Assembly (NCBI GenBank): GCA_013288385.1
Contig: JABDBZ010000006.1
Coordinates: 1 to 53,786, forward strand
DNA length: 53,786 nt
Reading direction: 5' to 3'
Origin: Bacteroidota bacterium
GTDB lineage: Bacteria; Bacteroidota; Bacteroidia; B-17B0; Aurantibacillaceae
Shown piece by piece: positions 18,432 through 27,391 of the stretch. Position numbers and translations under genes: made by a program. Numbering within the stretch: position 1 is the stretch's first letter; each line of letters opens with the position of its first letter. The notes under the pieces are model-generated. The model worked only from the letters and a program-made list of their open reading frames with translations. It was not told the origin of the DNA and ran no database searches.

Positions 18432-19140
18432 AGCTTACGATTGTTTGTTTAAAGATAAGACCTTTTTCGATTCGTTGTTCGATGGGAACATTGGGAACAA
18501 CATTATTAGAGTAGATATCCTGAATTTCGCGATACACTAAACCTACTCCTTTTGCATATTTTTCGATATAATATTGTTTTGAAATTAACGTTTCGTCATT
18601 TTGTTGCTGCACCAATAAAACACTATTTAATTTAACATTATTAATTGTTTGGGCCTGATCGATATAAGAATACGAGTACATTAATTGCCCAAGTATATTA
18701 CTTGCATTTCCATTCCAAGTTGCATTTTGTTTAACAGGAAAAATTAATTTTGTATACCTAATATTACTTTCTACAACCTGAATTTTAGATTCATCTGCAT
18801 TCGCCATCCACACTTCCTTTATCACATAAGGAATACTATCATAAGACTTATTGGGATCGTATTTTTTGATGTAACGCTCTATCCGTATAGCCTTTTTGCC
18901 TTCATTATCAGTAAAGTATTCGGTAAATTTTTCTTTTATACGATATTGGTATAGAATTGTTGTTTGGGTGAGATCATTATAAACAGTACTATCTACATCA
19001 TAAACAACATATTTACCAATTGTAATTGGATAATAATCTAAGCCCAAAATGGCCGATGAAGCCTCCACTTCTTTTTTGGCACAGGAAGCCATCATAAGGG
19101 CTGCAAACACTATGATTATCCATGTTTTGATTTTACTAAT
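18418..19140 (-). CDS. Hypothetical lipoprotein (probable ATT start)
   Basis: A lipoprotein of about 240 residues with lipobox MASC. The annotated-looking GTG at 19110 would give only MFAALMMASC, too short and without basic residues for a signal peptide. Reading back in frame to the stop, the only fitting N-terminus is ATT at 19140, giving (M)SKIKTWIIIVFAALMMASC, a normal lipoprotein signal. The mature part is beta-rich (YYPITIGKYVVYDVDSTV and similar) and typical of uncharacterised Bacteroidota lipoproteins. The gene overlaps the S8 protease by 14 bp. Function unknown; perhaps a partner of the protease. Confidence 0.75.
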   Translation of the reverse strand: MSKIKTWIIIVFAALMMASCAKKEVEASSAILGLDYYPITIGKYVVYDVDSTVYNDLTQTTILYQYRIKEKFTEYFTDNEGKKAIRIERYIKKYDPNKSYDSIPYVIKEVWMANADESKIQVVESNIRYTKLIFPVKQNATWNGNASNILGQLMYSYSYIDQAQTINNVKLNSVLLVQQQNDETLISKQYYIEKYAKGVGLVYREIQDIYSNNVVPNVPIEQRIEKGLIFKQTIVSYGIE

Positions 19141-19182
19141 TTACTAAAAAAAATTGGTTCTTGAAAACTCAAAATCTTGGCC

Positions 19183-19222
19183 TATACCGACGGCAAATAT
19201 TTAACGATTCAGATAAAAAATT
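19183..19222 (+). repeat. TATACCGACGGC repeat, copy 1
   Basis: TATACCGACGGCAAATATTT and the next bases AACGATTCAGATAAA match a second intergenic copy at 43627-43660 (TATACCGACGGCGAATATTT then AATAATCTAAATAA). Both lie in gene-free DNA. The role is unknown. Confidence 0.65.
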
Positions 19223-19255
19223 AAAAGGATCTCCCATCGGCATTAACAATTGTAA

Positions 19256-19287
19256 ATTATAAAATGTCATATTGACCATTTTATAAT
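19256..19287. promoter_or_regulatory. Perfect palindrome upstream of the Fur-family gene, probable operator
   Basis: ATTATAAAATG, a 10-base spacer (TCATATTGAC) and CATTTTATAAT form a perfect 11-bp inverted repeat 51 bp before the ATG. Each half contains TTATAA, the half-site word of PerR boxes. Binding by the neighbouring Fur/PerR-type regulator, i.e. autoregulation, is inferred from position and symmetry. Confidence 0.65.
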
Positions 19288-19338
19288 AACAATTTGTATA
19301 ACATAAAAAACAATTAGTAAATTCGGGTATTGTTTGAT

Positions 19339-19809
19339 ATGAATCCCGAAACCAAAGAAGCAGTTAACAATATTCTAACCGATTATTTAGAAAAACAGAA
19401 ACATCGCAAAACTTCTGAACGTTATGCTATTTTAAATGAGATCTATTCACACGATGGACATTTTGATATTGAACATTTGTATTTATTAATGAAAAACAAG
19501 AAATACAGGGTAAGTAGAGCAACATTATATAATAATATTGAAATTTTAATTGATGCCGGACTTGTTATTAAACACCAATTTGGTAAAAACATGGCTCAGT
19601 TTGAAAAGGCATATAAATATAAACAACACGATCACTTAATTTGCACAGATTGCGAACGCGTATTAGAATTTTGTGATCCACGTATTATGCAAATACAAAA
19701 GATGACAGAAGAATTACTTAATTTTACAATCACTAATCATTCTTTGAATTTTTTTGCAAAATGCAAAACATTACAAGAAAAAGGAACTTGCGAACACTAT
19801 AAAAAATAG
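19339..19809 (+). CDS. Fur/PerR-family metalloregulator
   Basis: A 156-residue Fur-family repressor with an N-terminal winged helix ([25 protein letters not shown], recognition helix [13 protein letters not shown]) and a C-terminal dimer/metal domain with [15 protein letters not shown]. It has two cysteine pairs (CTDC near residue 99 and [10 protein letters not shown] at the end), matching the structural zinc site. I chose ATG 19339 over TTG 19330 because MNPETKEAV is a more usual start. Whether it senses iron, zinc or peroxide cannot be read directly; the TTATAA palindrome upstream hints at PerR. It is followed after 3 bp by the STAS gene. Confidence 0.88.
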   Translation: MNPETKEAVNNILTDYLEKQKHRKTSERYAILNEIYSHDGHFDIEHLYLLMKNKKYRVSRATLYNNIEILIDAGLVIKHQFGKNMAQFEKAYKYKQHDHLICTDCERVLEFCDPRIMQIQKMTEELLNFTITNHSLNFFAKCKTLQEKGTCEHYKK

Positions 19810-19812
19810 ACT

Positions 19813-20160
19813 ATGGTATTTGAATACGAAATAACAAAACAAGCAACACTAGCCTCTTTTAAATTAAAAGGCGAGTTAATTGAAAAAAATCAAGCAAACG
19901 AACTTATAAAAGAAGCCGAAGAACTTTCTGCATCTGGTTGCAACAAATGGGCAATTGATATGAGCGATCTAAAATACATGAATAGTAACGGGCTCAATAC
20001 CCTGATTCAATTATTAACCAAAGCACGCAAAGTTGGTGGCGAAGCTGTACTTTATAATTTGAATAAAAAAATCCAGGAATTAATTCTCATTACAAAACTG
20101 AACACACTTTTTAAAGTAACAGATTCAAAGGAAGAAGCTTTGAAGATTTTGGAGAAATAA
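19813..20160 (+). CDS. STAS-domain anti-sigma-factor-antagonist-like protein
   Basis: A 115-residue single STAS domain. The SpoIIAA-type core is visible: KLKGELIEKNQANEL, then WAIDMSDLKYMNSNGLNTL where Ser in NSNG takes the place of the phosphorylated Ser of D-S-x-G. It should be a soluble switch protein. No anti-sigma kinase is adjacent. The 3-bp gap to the Fur-family gene suggests one transcript. Confidence 0.85.
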   Translation: MVFEYEITKQATLASFKLKGELIEKNQANELIKEAEELSASGCNKWAIDMSDLKYMNSNGLNTLIQLLTKARKVGGEAVLYNLNKKIQELILITKLNTLFKVTDSKEEALKILEK

Positions 20161-20202
20161 AATTTATTTTGAAAGATGATGTTTCATTTTATTTGAAAAT
20201 TT

Positions 20203-20323
20203 GCGTGAGCGATTGAAATGGAAATCCTTTTTGTTGTCTCTTTGCAAAAAGATTGGAATGAAAAGCGCGACCCCGCGACAAAATCCAATCTGAAGTAAAT
20301 ATTAATTGCGGGGCACTCCCAAA
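20203..20323 (+). repeat. Structured ~120-bp intergenic repeat, copy A
   Basis: Begins GCGTGAGCGATTGAAATGG, has an inner hairpin (AATCCTTTTTG with CAAAAAGATT), then AGCGCGACCCCGC, an AT-rich spacer, and closes with GCGGGGCACTCCCAAA. CCCCGC and GCGGGG form a second stem. Three more copies lie at 27121-27234 (inverted), 27273-27391 and 43702-43819. No reading frame is conserved between copies, so it acts as DNA or RNA. Confidence 0.85.
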
Positions 20324-20377
20324 GATATTTTTCCCAATTCAGGCCGCAAGAAAATTTCTCATTTGTCTTTCTCGATA

Positions 20378-20413
20378 CCTGCCTACCGGACAGGCAGGCG
20401 CTCAGGGTGACAG
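20378..20413. repeat. CCTGCCT palindrome plus GCTCAGGGTGACA repeat
   Basis: CCTGCCT, ACCGGAC, AGGCAGG is a 7-bp-armed palindrome followed by GCGCTCAGGGTGACAG. The tail resembles ACTCAGGATGACA at 24735-24747 and CGCTCAG at 28896, so it seems to be part of a dispersed family found between genes. Confidence 0.6.
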
Positions 20414-20433
20414 TCTCCAACTACTCAAAAAAA

Positions 20434-21204
20434 TCAAATTATCAATTGCAAACCATCAAAAGCCAATTCGATATTATCAGGCAATTCCGCATTCACAACT
20501 TCATGTAAACCCAATTGGTGCGACATATGAATGAAATATGCTTTCTTTGGTTTTAATTCGTTTACCAACGCAATTGCCTCTTCAAATGTGAAATGAGAAA
20601 TGTGCGCCTCGCGTCGTAATGAATTTAATACGAGCACATCTAAATTTCGTAATTTTTCTTTTTCTATATCTTCAATTAAATTAGCATCGGTTATATAAGC
20701 AAAATCATGTACTCGAAATGCTTTTACATTCATCCGATAATGTTTTACATCTATTGGCGTTACTTCAATATCCCCAATCGTAAATTTCTCTTTATCAAAA
20801 TCAATAATTTTAATTTCAGGAATTCCAGGATATTTATCATCAGAAAAAATATAAGCAAACTCACGCTGCAAAGCCTTATATACTTGCTTTGTTGCATAAA
20901 CAGGCATTACCATTTTATTAATAAAATTAAATGCGCGAACTTCATCTAAACCTGCAATGTGATCTTTATGCTCGTGAGTAAATAAAACTGCGTCTAGTTT
21001 TCCAATCTTTTCACGTAAACACTGTTGTCTGAAATCAGGGCCGGTATCAACTACTACGCTTGTTTTTTCGGACTCAATTAAAATTGAAGTGCGGGTACGG
21101 TTATCTTTAGGATCTTTACTTGTACACACTTTACATTTGCAAGCAATAACCGGAACACCTTGCGATGTGCCAGTACCTAAAAATGTGACTTTAATACCAT
21201 TCAT
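20434..21204 (-). CDS. MBL-fold metal-dependent hydrolase (PhnP-like)
   Basis: A 256-residue metallo-beta-lactamase-fold enzyme. It has GTGTSQGVPVIACKCKVC with a zinc-binding Cys cluster as in PhnP, the HxHxDH motif in FTHEHKDHIAGLDE near residue 76, late metal ligands in YITDAN near 169 and HMSHQLG near 230. PhnP-type proteins are cyclic phosphodiesterases; the true substrate here is unknown. Its start overlaps the rhomboid gene stop by 4 bp (ATGA), so the two are one operon. Confidence 0.88.
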   Translation of the reverse strand: MNGIKVTFLGTGTSQGVPVIACKCKVCTSKDPKDNRTRTSILIESEKTSVVVDTGPDFRQQCLREKIGKLDAVLFTHEHKDHIAGLDEVRAFNFINKMVMPVYATKQVYKALQREFAYIFSDDKYPGIPEIKIIDFDKEKFTIGDIEVTPIDVKHYRMNVKAFRVHDFAYITDANLIEDIEKEKLRNLDVLVLNSLRREAHISHFTFEEAIALVNELKPKKAYFIHMSHQLGLHEVVNAELPDNIELAFDGLQLII

Positions 21205-21839
21205 GAAATTGCAGAAACAATGTGATTAAAAAATTCTTTAAGTACAATTGGTTTTGTTACAACAATAATAAAAATTCCGAAGATAGCTCCCCAAAAATGT
21301 GCTTCGTGACTAATACCATCAGAATATTTCCCTTGTTTTTTTCTTTGGATCAAATAATAACTTACACCTAACAGCAAAATACCGGCCAACCATCCTGGAA
21401 TTGGAATAAAAAATAAAGCAATAATGCCAGTTGGGTTAAACAAAATCCACACAAACATGATTGATGAGATTGCTCCACTTGCACCCAATGACGAATAACT
21501 TGAATTATCTTTATTTCGGAAATACTCTGTAATAGATGCTGCGTAAATACCACCTGTAAAAAGTATAAGGTAAATAATAGGTCCTAATTTTTCTCCATAA
21601 ACTTCCGGGAAAATGCGTGTTTCCAGGTCTAAACCAAAACTATAAAGAGCCAAGCAATTAAAAAGTAAATGCATATAATCGCCGTGAATAAAAGCATGTG
21701 TTAAAAACCGATAATGCTCTTTTTCACGTTTTATCAAATATGGATAAAACATGTATTTGTGCATAGCTGCCGGAACTGAGAAACAATAAATAGAAAAGGA
21801 AACTATTATTAAAAGAAACGTATAAGTAATCATGAACAA
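21201..21839 (-). CDS. Rhomboid-family intramembrane serine protease
   Basis: A 212-residue membrane protein with about six transmembrane segments. Motifs: HAFIHGDYMHLLFNCLALYSFG (the loop and second-helix HxxxN region), catalytic Ser in GASGAISS near residue 106, and catalytic His in SHEAHFWGAIFG near residue 183. It cleaves transmembrane substrates within the inner membrane; the substrate is unknown. It overlaps the MBL-fold hydrolase gene by 4 bp. Confidence 0.9.
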   Translation of the reverse strand: MFMITYTFLLIIVSFSIYCFSVPAAMHKYMFYPYLIKREKEHYRFLTHAFIHGDYMHLLFNCLALYSFGLDLETRIFPEVYGEKLGPIIYLILFTGGIYAASITEYFRNKDNSSYSSLGASGAISSIMFVWILFNPTGIIALFFIPIPGWLAGILLLGVSYYLIQRKKQGKYSDGISHEAHFWGAIFGIFIIVVTKPIVLKEFFNHIVSAIS

Positions 21840-22035
21840 ACAATTTTCATAAAAATACGAAAATAGCGGTAATTGAGAAACTGATGATATCCACTTTAAA
21901 TGATGTTAATCTTCTTTTTCGATTTGATGATTTTTTAACTTTAGTGTATCAAAAAATGGTTTATTTTTGATATAGGAAAATGTTTTCTGCATAATGCCTT
22001 TTCTAAAAAGAGTTATAAACCTTAAAACGAAAGCA

Positions 22036-22830
22036 ATGAAAAAACTAATCTTATTATCCGCAATGGCTTTAACCTTATCGTTACAAGCCCAAGAAAATAA
22101 AACATGGCGCTGGGGAGTACAATGGGGTGTACAAAGCAATGGATCAAAATATAGTGGTGGTATGCCCGATGCAAACGCACGTTTTAATGTAAACCCAAAC
22201 GGTGGCGGAGCTTTAGGTCTTGTTGCCAGATATGACCATAACCAACATTGGATGGCAACATTTGGTTTAGGTTTTAGCACTTATGGTTTCAATTTTGCAA
22301 TGGCAAACAATTATTCTTTTTTAAATAACATGCAAAATCGTTTCTACGGAGTTCAAACATCGTTTACTGCAATTGAAGCACCTATTATGATTCATTATAA
22401 ATTTAATATGAATTGTAAAAATACAAGATGGGTTGTTGGTGCAGGTTTTGTGCCTACATTGAGTAGCAAACAAACCATAAGCAAATTTGATGTAAAAAAT
22501 AATGATGGCATAACTTCTTCTCAAAGCTTAAACTCAACTTCAACTTCAAACGGTGGCGGAAATATGATGTTACGTTTTGCAATTGGTCGCGAAAAAGTAT
22601 TTAAAAGAGGTGGCATTTTTAATGCGTCTTTTATATTGAACGCCGGTTTAAATCAATATGCAAAAGCTACAGTTAATTATACTATAGACAATCAAGTGTA
22701 TCAACACCAATTTACAAATAATGGAAATTTTGTTGGCTTTCGTTTGAGTTATTTCTTTAGACCGTGCGTTAAATCTCAGATGAAAAACATACAGAGTCAC
22801 GTAACAAATACGGCAGCTTCAACAAATTAA
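22036..22830 (+). CDS. Outer-membrane beta-barrel protein (PorT-like)
   Basis: A 264-residue exported protein. I chose ATG 22036 because MKKLILLSAMALTLSLQAQ is a clear signal peptide, whereas the longer frame from 21994 adds 14 unlikely residues. The mature part alternates polar and hydrophobic residues with many aromatic ends (RWGVQWGVQSNGS, GFGLGF-like strands, final FRLSYFF), typical of an 8-to-12-strand outer-membrane barrel in Bacteroidota. A 30-residue tail follows the last strand. Function unknown. Confidence 0.75.
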   Translation: MKKLILLSAMALTLSLQAQENKTWRWGVQWGVQSNGSKYSGGMPDANARFNVNPNGGGALGLVARYDHNQHWMATFGLGFSTYGFNFAMANNYSFLNNMQNRFYGVQTSFTAIEAPIMIHYKFNMNCKNTRWVVGAGFVPTLSSKQTISKFDVKNNDGITSSQSLNSTSTSNGGGNMMLRFAIGREKVFKRGGIFNASFILNAGLNQYAKATVNYTIDNQVYQHQFTNNGNFVGFRLSYFFRPCVKSQMKNIQSHVTNTAASTN

Positions 22831-22921
22831 TTTTGTTTTGTTGGAGTTTGTTTTTTTTGAATTTGTTGTGAATAAAAAGAGTAAACGGTAAAAGTTTATT
22901 GTGACGTCAGAACTTAATCAA

Positions 22922-23338
22922 TTATAGAATTTTCATTAATAATTCTTCAGGCGTTAAAATAGGGATTTCTGACTCACGAAAATCCTTTGTATTTCTAGTT
23001 ATAATATAATCAATCTTCTCGATTGAATAAGCACTTATAATTTGAATGGCATCCTCAAAGTCTTTGTGTTTAGATTTGAGTCCTTTTTTTATAACGTCTA
23101 CATCAATGGCAACTACTTGAATATAGTCTAACAGGTCGTAAAGAATTTCTCTTAATTGTTTTTCGTTAATGTATTTTTTAAGAAGATAATGAGTGGTAGC
23201 AATCGAATGAGAAGATGTGTAAAGTCTTATCTTCTTTTCATCAACCTTATTAAAGACCTCTATTGCATGTTTACTATAAGGTTTTCGATCAGCAATCAAA
23301 TCAACAATTACATTTGTATCAAGGAATATTTTTTTCAT
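22922..23338 (-). CDS. PIN-domain ribonuclease toxin (VapC-like)
   Basis: A 138-residue PIN domain. The acidic metal-binding residues are in LDTNVIVDL (Asp7), near the centre in DFEDAIQI, and in ITRNTKDF. VapC-type toxins cut tRNA or rRNA. The ATG overlaps the stop of the upstream antitoxin gene by 4 bp, the usual antitoxin-toxin order. It forms a two-gene unit between an outer-membrane protein gene and ruvB. Confidence 0.88.
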   Translation of the reverse strand: MKKIFLDTNVIVDLIADRKPYSKHAIEVFNKVDEKKIRLYTSSHSIATTHYLLKKYINEKQLREILYDLLDYIQVVAIDVDVIKKGLKSKHKDFEDAIQIISAYSIEKIDYIITRNTKDFRESEIPILTPEELLMKIL

Positions 23339-23577
23339 AAATGTTTCTTTTCAAAATAAGAACGAAGTTCTTTTTCTTCATCAAAGTTTTTTGGAAGTTT
23401 GACTGACCCAACAATTTTTTTAAGTTTGGGAGACATTTTTTGGTCAACCTCAACTTCTGTAACCGACATCAAATAATTTTCTATTAACTCGGACAAACTT
23501 CTTCCAGTATTTTTAGCATATAGTTTTGCTTTTTCTATAACTGACTTTTCAACTGTGAGTGTAAGTTTAGTTGTCAT
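23335..23577 (-). CDS. Antitoxin of the PIN-domain pair (DUF6364-like)
   Basis: An 80-residue protein with an N-terminal ribbon-helix-helix-like segment (KLTLTVEKSVIEKAKLYAKNTGRSL split over residues 4-28, then LSELIENYL) and a charged C-terminal tail that would fill the toxin active site. It precedes the PIN toxin and overlaps it by 4 bp. It probably represses the pair by binding its own promoter just upstream. Confidence 0.82.
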   Translation of the reverse strand: MTTKLTLTVEKSVIEKAKLYAKNTGRSLSELIENYLMSVTEVEVDQKMSPKLKKIVGSVKLPKNFDEEKELRSYFEKKHL

Positions 23578-23631
23578 AACACGTGTATTTTTTACAAATA
23601 TACGTATAATATTTTTATACTCAAAATAGAT

Positions 23632-24657
23632 CTAATCAAATAAACCACCACTCCTACCTCTTATAGATTTACCCAAATGTTTATATGCCATTTCGGTGGC
23701 TTCTCGTCCACGAGGTGTGCGCACCAAATAACCTTCCTGAACTAAAAATGGTTCGTACACTTCTTCAATGGTACCCGACTCCTCGCCAACGGCAGTGCTA
23801 ATGGTATTAATACCAACCGGACCACCTTTAAATTTATCAATGATGCATGTTAAAATGCGATGATCCATTTCATCCAAACCATTCTTATCTACATTTAATG
23901 CTTTTAAAGCGTAAGTAGCTATTTCTATATCAATAGAACCTGTTCCTTTTATTTGCGCAAAATCTCTTACACGACGTAATAAAGCGTTTGCAATACGAGG
24001 TGTGCCTCTACTTCTGCGGGCAATTTCATAAGATGCTTCTTCTTTAATTTCAACGCATAAAATTTCGGCACTGCGTTTTACAATGCCTGTTAATACTTTG
24101 CTATCGTAATAATTTAAGCGACTATTAATTCCAAAACGAGCACGTAAAGGTGATGTGAGCAAACCACTGCGGGTGGTTGCGCCAACTAAAGTGAAAGGAT
24201 TTAATTTAATTTGAACTGTACGTGCATTTGGTCCGTTATCAATCATGATATCGATCTTAAAATCTTCCATGGCAGAATATAAATACTCTTCCACAATTGG
24301 ACTCAAGCGATGGATCTCATCAATAAATAAAATATCATTTGGTTCTAAATTAGTAAGTAAGCCGGCCAAATCGCCCGGTTTATCAAGTACAGGGCCACTT
24401 GTTACTTTTAAACTTACACCCATATCGTTACTGATAATATGAGCCAAAGTGGTTTTACCTAGTCCGGGAGGCCCGTGCAATAATACATGATCTAACGATT
24501 CATTCCGTTGTTTGGCAGCAGCAACAAATACACGTAAATTATCAACTACGTTTTGTTGGCCTGCAAAATCATCAAACTCTAAAGGGCGCAATGCACGCTC
24601 AATGTCTTTGTCAGATGTGCTTAGGTTTTCGCTATCGGGATCGAGGTTTTCGTTCAT
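23632..24657 (-). CDS. ruvB: Holliday junction branch migration helicase RuvB
   Basis: AAA+ motor of the RuvABC complex that moves Holliday junctions in recombination. It has [11 protein letters not shown] at the start, Walker [12 protein letters not shown] near residue 64, Walker B FIDEIHRL near 115, sensor 1 GATTRSGLL and arginine finger LRARFG near 170, and a C-terminal winged helix ending [14 protein letters not shown]. Length 341 is typical. ruvA and ruvC are elsewhere. Confidence 0.96.
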   Translation of the reverse strand: MNENLDPDSENLSTSDKDIERALRPLEFDDFAGQQNVVDNLRVFVAAAKQRNESLDHVLLHGPPGLGKTTLAHIISNDMGVSLKVTSGPVLDKPGDLAGLLTNLEPNDILFIDEIHRLSPIVEEYLYSAMEDFKIDIMIDNGPNARTVQIKLNPFTLVGATTRSGLLTSPLRARFGINSRLNYYDSKVLTGIVKRSAEILCVEIKEEASYEIARRSRGTPRIANALLRRVRDFAQIKGTGSIDIEIATYALKALNVDKNGLDEMDHRILTCIIDKFKGGPVGINTISTAVGEESGTIEEVYEPFLVQEGYLVRTPRGREATEMAYKHLGKSIRGRSGGLFD

Positions 24658-24700
24658 TTGTTTTGTTGAAAATAAACTCTTTTACTTTTAATCATTGCCC

Positions 24701-24747
24701 TTCGACTAAGTTTATATTGAGTGCAGTCGAAATACTCAGGATGACAC
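24701..24747. repeat. CTTCGACT hairpin repeat with ACTCAGGATGACA tail
   Basis: TTCGACT (24701-24707) and AGTCGAA (24725-24731) are arms of a hairpin around an AAGTTTATATTGAG core, followed by ACTCAGGATGACA. A related word block sits at 28887-28908 and a tail match at 20399-20412. The rest of the 24658-24914 gap shows nothing else that I can name. Confidence 0.65.
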
Positions 24748-24914
24748 TTATACGGATCATAAATCAAAGTTATGATATATTAAAACAAATCCTTGCTACA
24801 ATTTAGAGCAATTTGATATTTGTTCTTAAGTTTTAGATTATTATTGGCTGCAATTATGGCTAATTGGGTATTCTTTTATTGTATGATGATTATTTCATAA
24901 CTTAGTAAACTCAT

Positions 24915-25949
24915 ATGAATTTACGTTTAGCCATAGCAATTTTAGGTATTGTAATTTTTAGTTCCTGTTCTAAAGATTCACCCGATCCAACAACAACAAT
25001 AACAAACGTTACTTTAACATCAGCAAAAAAAGTGTACGTTGTAAATGAAGGTGGTTTTCAAAATGGTAATGCTTCAATTTCACTTTTTGATCCGGGTAAC
25101 GATTCTGTTGTAAACAATTATTTCTATTCTAAAAATAGTATAGCTTTAGGTGATGTTGCTCAGAGTATGTGTAAAATCAATACTGATTATTATATTGTAG
25201 TAAACAACTCAAATAAAATTGTTGTGTGTGATGCAAATTTTAAAATCAAACATGCCATTAGTAACTTAACTTCCCCTCGTTATATTCAGGCTGTTTCAAA
25301 TGAAAAGGCTTATGTAAGCGATTTGTATGCTAATGGCATTAGTATTGTTGATTTAAACAGTGGCATTAAAACAGGATCTATAACTTGTAAAGGGTGGACA
25401 GAACAAATGGTGATGTTATACGGAAAAGTATATGTTACTAATATGAAAAGCAATTACCTGTATGTTATAGATGCGACGATAGATAAAATTATAGATAGCG
25501 TTGCCGTTGGAATAAGCGCAGGAAGTATTGTATTGGATAAGAATGATAAACTGTGGGTACTTAGCAGTGGAAACTCTACATTATCAATTGCAGGAAATTT
25601 AACCAAAGTTGATCCCTTAAATTTGACATCTGTTATAAGCTATCCTTTTGGAACAGGGAATGGAATGAACTCTTTGTGCATTAATGCAAACAAGGATACA
25701 TTATACTTTTTAAATAGTGGTATTTGCAGAATGCCAATAACCAGCACTTCATTGCCTGCTCCTTTTATTGCGAGTGGCGGCAAGAATTTTTATGGTTTGG
25801 GTATTAACCCTTCAACTTACGATATTTATGCTTCTGATGCCGTGGATTATGTTTCGCAATCGAATATATATATTTATAATTCAACCTCGGGAACCCAAAA
25901 ATTCAATTTCAAAGCCGGCATAAATGCCAACGGATTTTACTTTGAGTAA
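24915..25949 (+). CDS. YncE/DUF5074-type beta-propeller lipoprotein
   Basis: A 344-residue lipoprotein (lipobox IFSSCSKD). The mature part has repeated propeller blades of the YncE type, e.g. KVYVVNEGGFQNGNASISLF, KAYVSDLYANGISIVDL and KVYVTNMKSNYLYVID. In Bacteroidota such propellers often accompany TonB-dependent receptors, for example for cobalamin, but no receptor is adjacent here. It is probably exposed on the outer membrane. Next gene follows within 5 bp. Confidence 0.82.
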   Translation: MNLRLAIAILGIVIFSSCSKDSPDPTTTITNVTLTSAKKVYVVNEGGFQNGNASISLFDPGNDSVVNNYFYSKNSIALGDVAQSMCKINTDYYIVVNNSNKIVVCDANFKIKHAISNLTSPRYIQAVSNEKAYVSDLYANGISIVDLNSGIKTGSITCKGWTEQMVMLYGKVYVTNMKSNYLYVIDATIDKIIDSVAVGISAGSIVLDKNDKLWVLSSGNSTLSIAGNLTKVDPLNLTSVISYPFGTGNGMNSLCINANKDTLYFLNSGICRMPITSTSLPAPFIASGGKNFYGLGINPSTYDIYASDAVDYVSQSNIYIYNSTSGTQKFNFKAGINANGFYFE

Positions 25950-25953
25950 ATTT

Positions 25954-27069
25954 ATGCATTTACATATCATTTCTTTTGATATTCCCTATCCGGCTAATTA
26001 CGGCGGCATTATTGATGTGTATTACAAATTAGTTTGGTTGCACAAACTTGGTATTAAAATTCATTTACATTGTTTTGAATACGGCCGTAAACATGCGAAA
26101 GAATTAGAAGCTGTTTGCGAAAAGGTAAATTACTACAAACGTGAAACAGGTATTATGAGCCATTTGAGCTTACTACCTTATACAGTTAAATCGCGGGTTT
26201 CAAAAAAATTAAGAAAAAAATTATTGAAAGATGATGCTCCAATTTTATGTGAAGTATTAAATACTTGCTCTATTTTGAGCGACTCAGTTTTTAAAAATAG
26301 ATTTAAAATTTACCGTCATAGTAATATCGAACATCACTATTACCAAGGCTTAGCAAAAGCCGAAAAAAATATTTTCAGAAAATTATTTTTACTACTGGAA
26401 GCAAAAAAATTAAACCGTTTCGAAAAAATTATTTCGCACGCTGATCTTATTTTAGCAGTGAATCAAAACGATACTGCTTATTTTAAAAAAGAATATCCAA
26501 AGGTGAGAACCGAATATTTACCGAGTTTTCACAGTCACACCAAAGTTAACAGCAAAGAAGGCAGTGGTAATTTTATTTTATTTCACGGTAATTTAAGTAT
26601 TGCCGAAAATAGTGATGCCGCCGGATGGCTTATACAGCATGTGTTTTCAAAGATTACAAAACATGTAGTGATTGCCGGTTTAAATCCGGGAGACAGTTTA
26701 CATACCCTGGTTGAAAAATACGATCATATTGATCTCATTCCAAACCCAACGGAAGCCAAAATGACTGAACTCATTCTGGAAGCGCATCAACACGTACTCT
26801 ACACCAAACAAGCAACAGGATTAAAATTAAAATTATTGAACGTTTTATTTTCGGGTCGGCATATAATTTGCAACGAAAAAATGATAGAAGGAAGTGGCGT
26901 TGTTCCAAACGAATCTATTCAAATAGGCCATACAGCAAAAGATTTGATTGATTTGATTCAAAAAACAGACACAATTGCATTTGATAAAAATCTCTTTCAA
27001 AAACGGGAGATTATCTGCCAGCCCTTTAATAATCAAATAAACGCGAAGACTTTAGCAGGTTATTTGTAA
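25954..27069 (+). CDS. Glycosyltransferase (GT-B, family 4/1-like)
   Basis: About 371 residues from ATG 25954 (MHLHIISFDIPYPANYGG); the longer frame from 25924 overlaps the previous gene and adds nothing conserved. The N-terminal PYPANYGG glycine loop resembles acceptor-side GT-B enzymes. The C-terminal half has FHGNLSIAENSDAAGWLI near residue 217, VIAGLNPGDSL and a TGLKLKLLNVLFSGRHIICNE block near 290-310 as in sugar-nucleotide-binding domains. It may work on cell-surface glycans. Donor and acceptor are unknown. Confidence 0.8.
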   Translation: MHLHIISFDIPYPANYGGIIDVYYKLVWLHKLGIKIHLHCFEYGRKHAKELEAVCEKVNYYKRETGIMSHLSLLPYTVKSRVSKKLRKKLLKDDAPILCEVLNTCSILSDSVFKNRFKIYRHSNIEHHYYQGLAKAEKNIFRKLFLLLEAKKLNRFEKIISHADLILAVNQNDTAYFKKEYPKVRTEYLPSFHSHTKVNSKEGSGNFILFHGNLSIAENSDAAGWLIQHVFSKITKHVVIAGLNPGDSLHTLVEKYDHIDLIPNPTEAKMTELILEAHQHVLYTKQATGLKLKLLNVLFSGRHIICNEKMIEGSGVVPNESIQIGHTAKDLIDLIQKTDTIAFDKNLFQKREIICQPFNNQINAKTLAGYL

Positions 27070-27120
27070 TTGGTTTTGATGTTAGAATATCGAAAAGCAT
27101 CATTAAAATAAATATTTTTA

Positions 27121-27234
27121 TTTGGGCGTGCCCCCGCTGTTGGCATTTTCCTGCTATTTAATTCTCAAGCGGGGTCGGGCTTTCCGCTTCAAATCCTCGC
27201 TGCGCTGCGGGTTTTTCGCTGCAATCCCTCACGC
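27121..27234 (-). repeat. Structured ~120-bp intergenic repeat, copy B
   Basis: On the minus strand it reads GCGTGAGGGATTGCAGCG, a GC-rich inner arm (CCCGCAGCGCAGCGAGG), AAAGCCCGACCCCGC, a spacer and GCGGGGGCACGCCCAAA. Relative to copies A and D, GAGCG has become GAGGG while the distal AGCGC has become AGCCC, a paired change. Confidence 0.85.
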
Positions 27235-27272
27235 AGAAAATAAGCAAAAACTCTTATACATCTATGAAGCTC

Positions 27273-27391
27273 GCGTGAGGGATTGAAGTGAAAATCCTTT
27301 TGCCTGCATCTTGCAAAAGATTGCAACGTAAAGCCCGACCCCGCCCAAAAAATTATTAGAACGAGAATTTACTTGCGGGGGCACGCCCAAA
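27273..27391 (+). repeat. Structured ~120-bp intergenic repeat, copy C
   Basis: Reads GCGTGAGGGATTGAAGTG, an inner hairpin (AATCCTTTTG with CAAAAGATT), AAAGCCCGACCCCGC, a spacer and GCGGGGGCACGCCCAAA. It shares the GAGGG/AGCCC pair with copy B and the A/T-rich hairpin with copy A. Confidence 0.85.

Noticed and set aside
20161-20433. Possible small gene in the gap after the STAS gene
   Set aside because: The frame on the minus strand covers the structured repeat and is not kept in the other copies.
25924-25953. Earlier ATG for the glycosyltransferase
   Set aside because: It overlaps the end of the propeller gene and adds ten residues before the conserved start MHLHIISFD.
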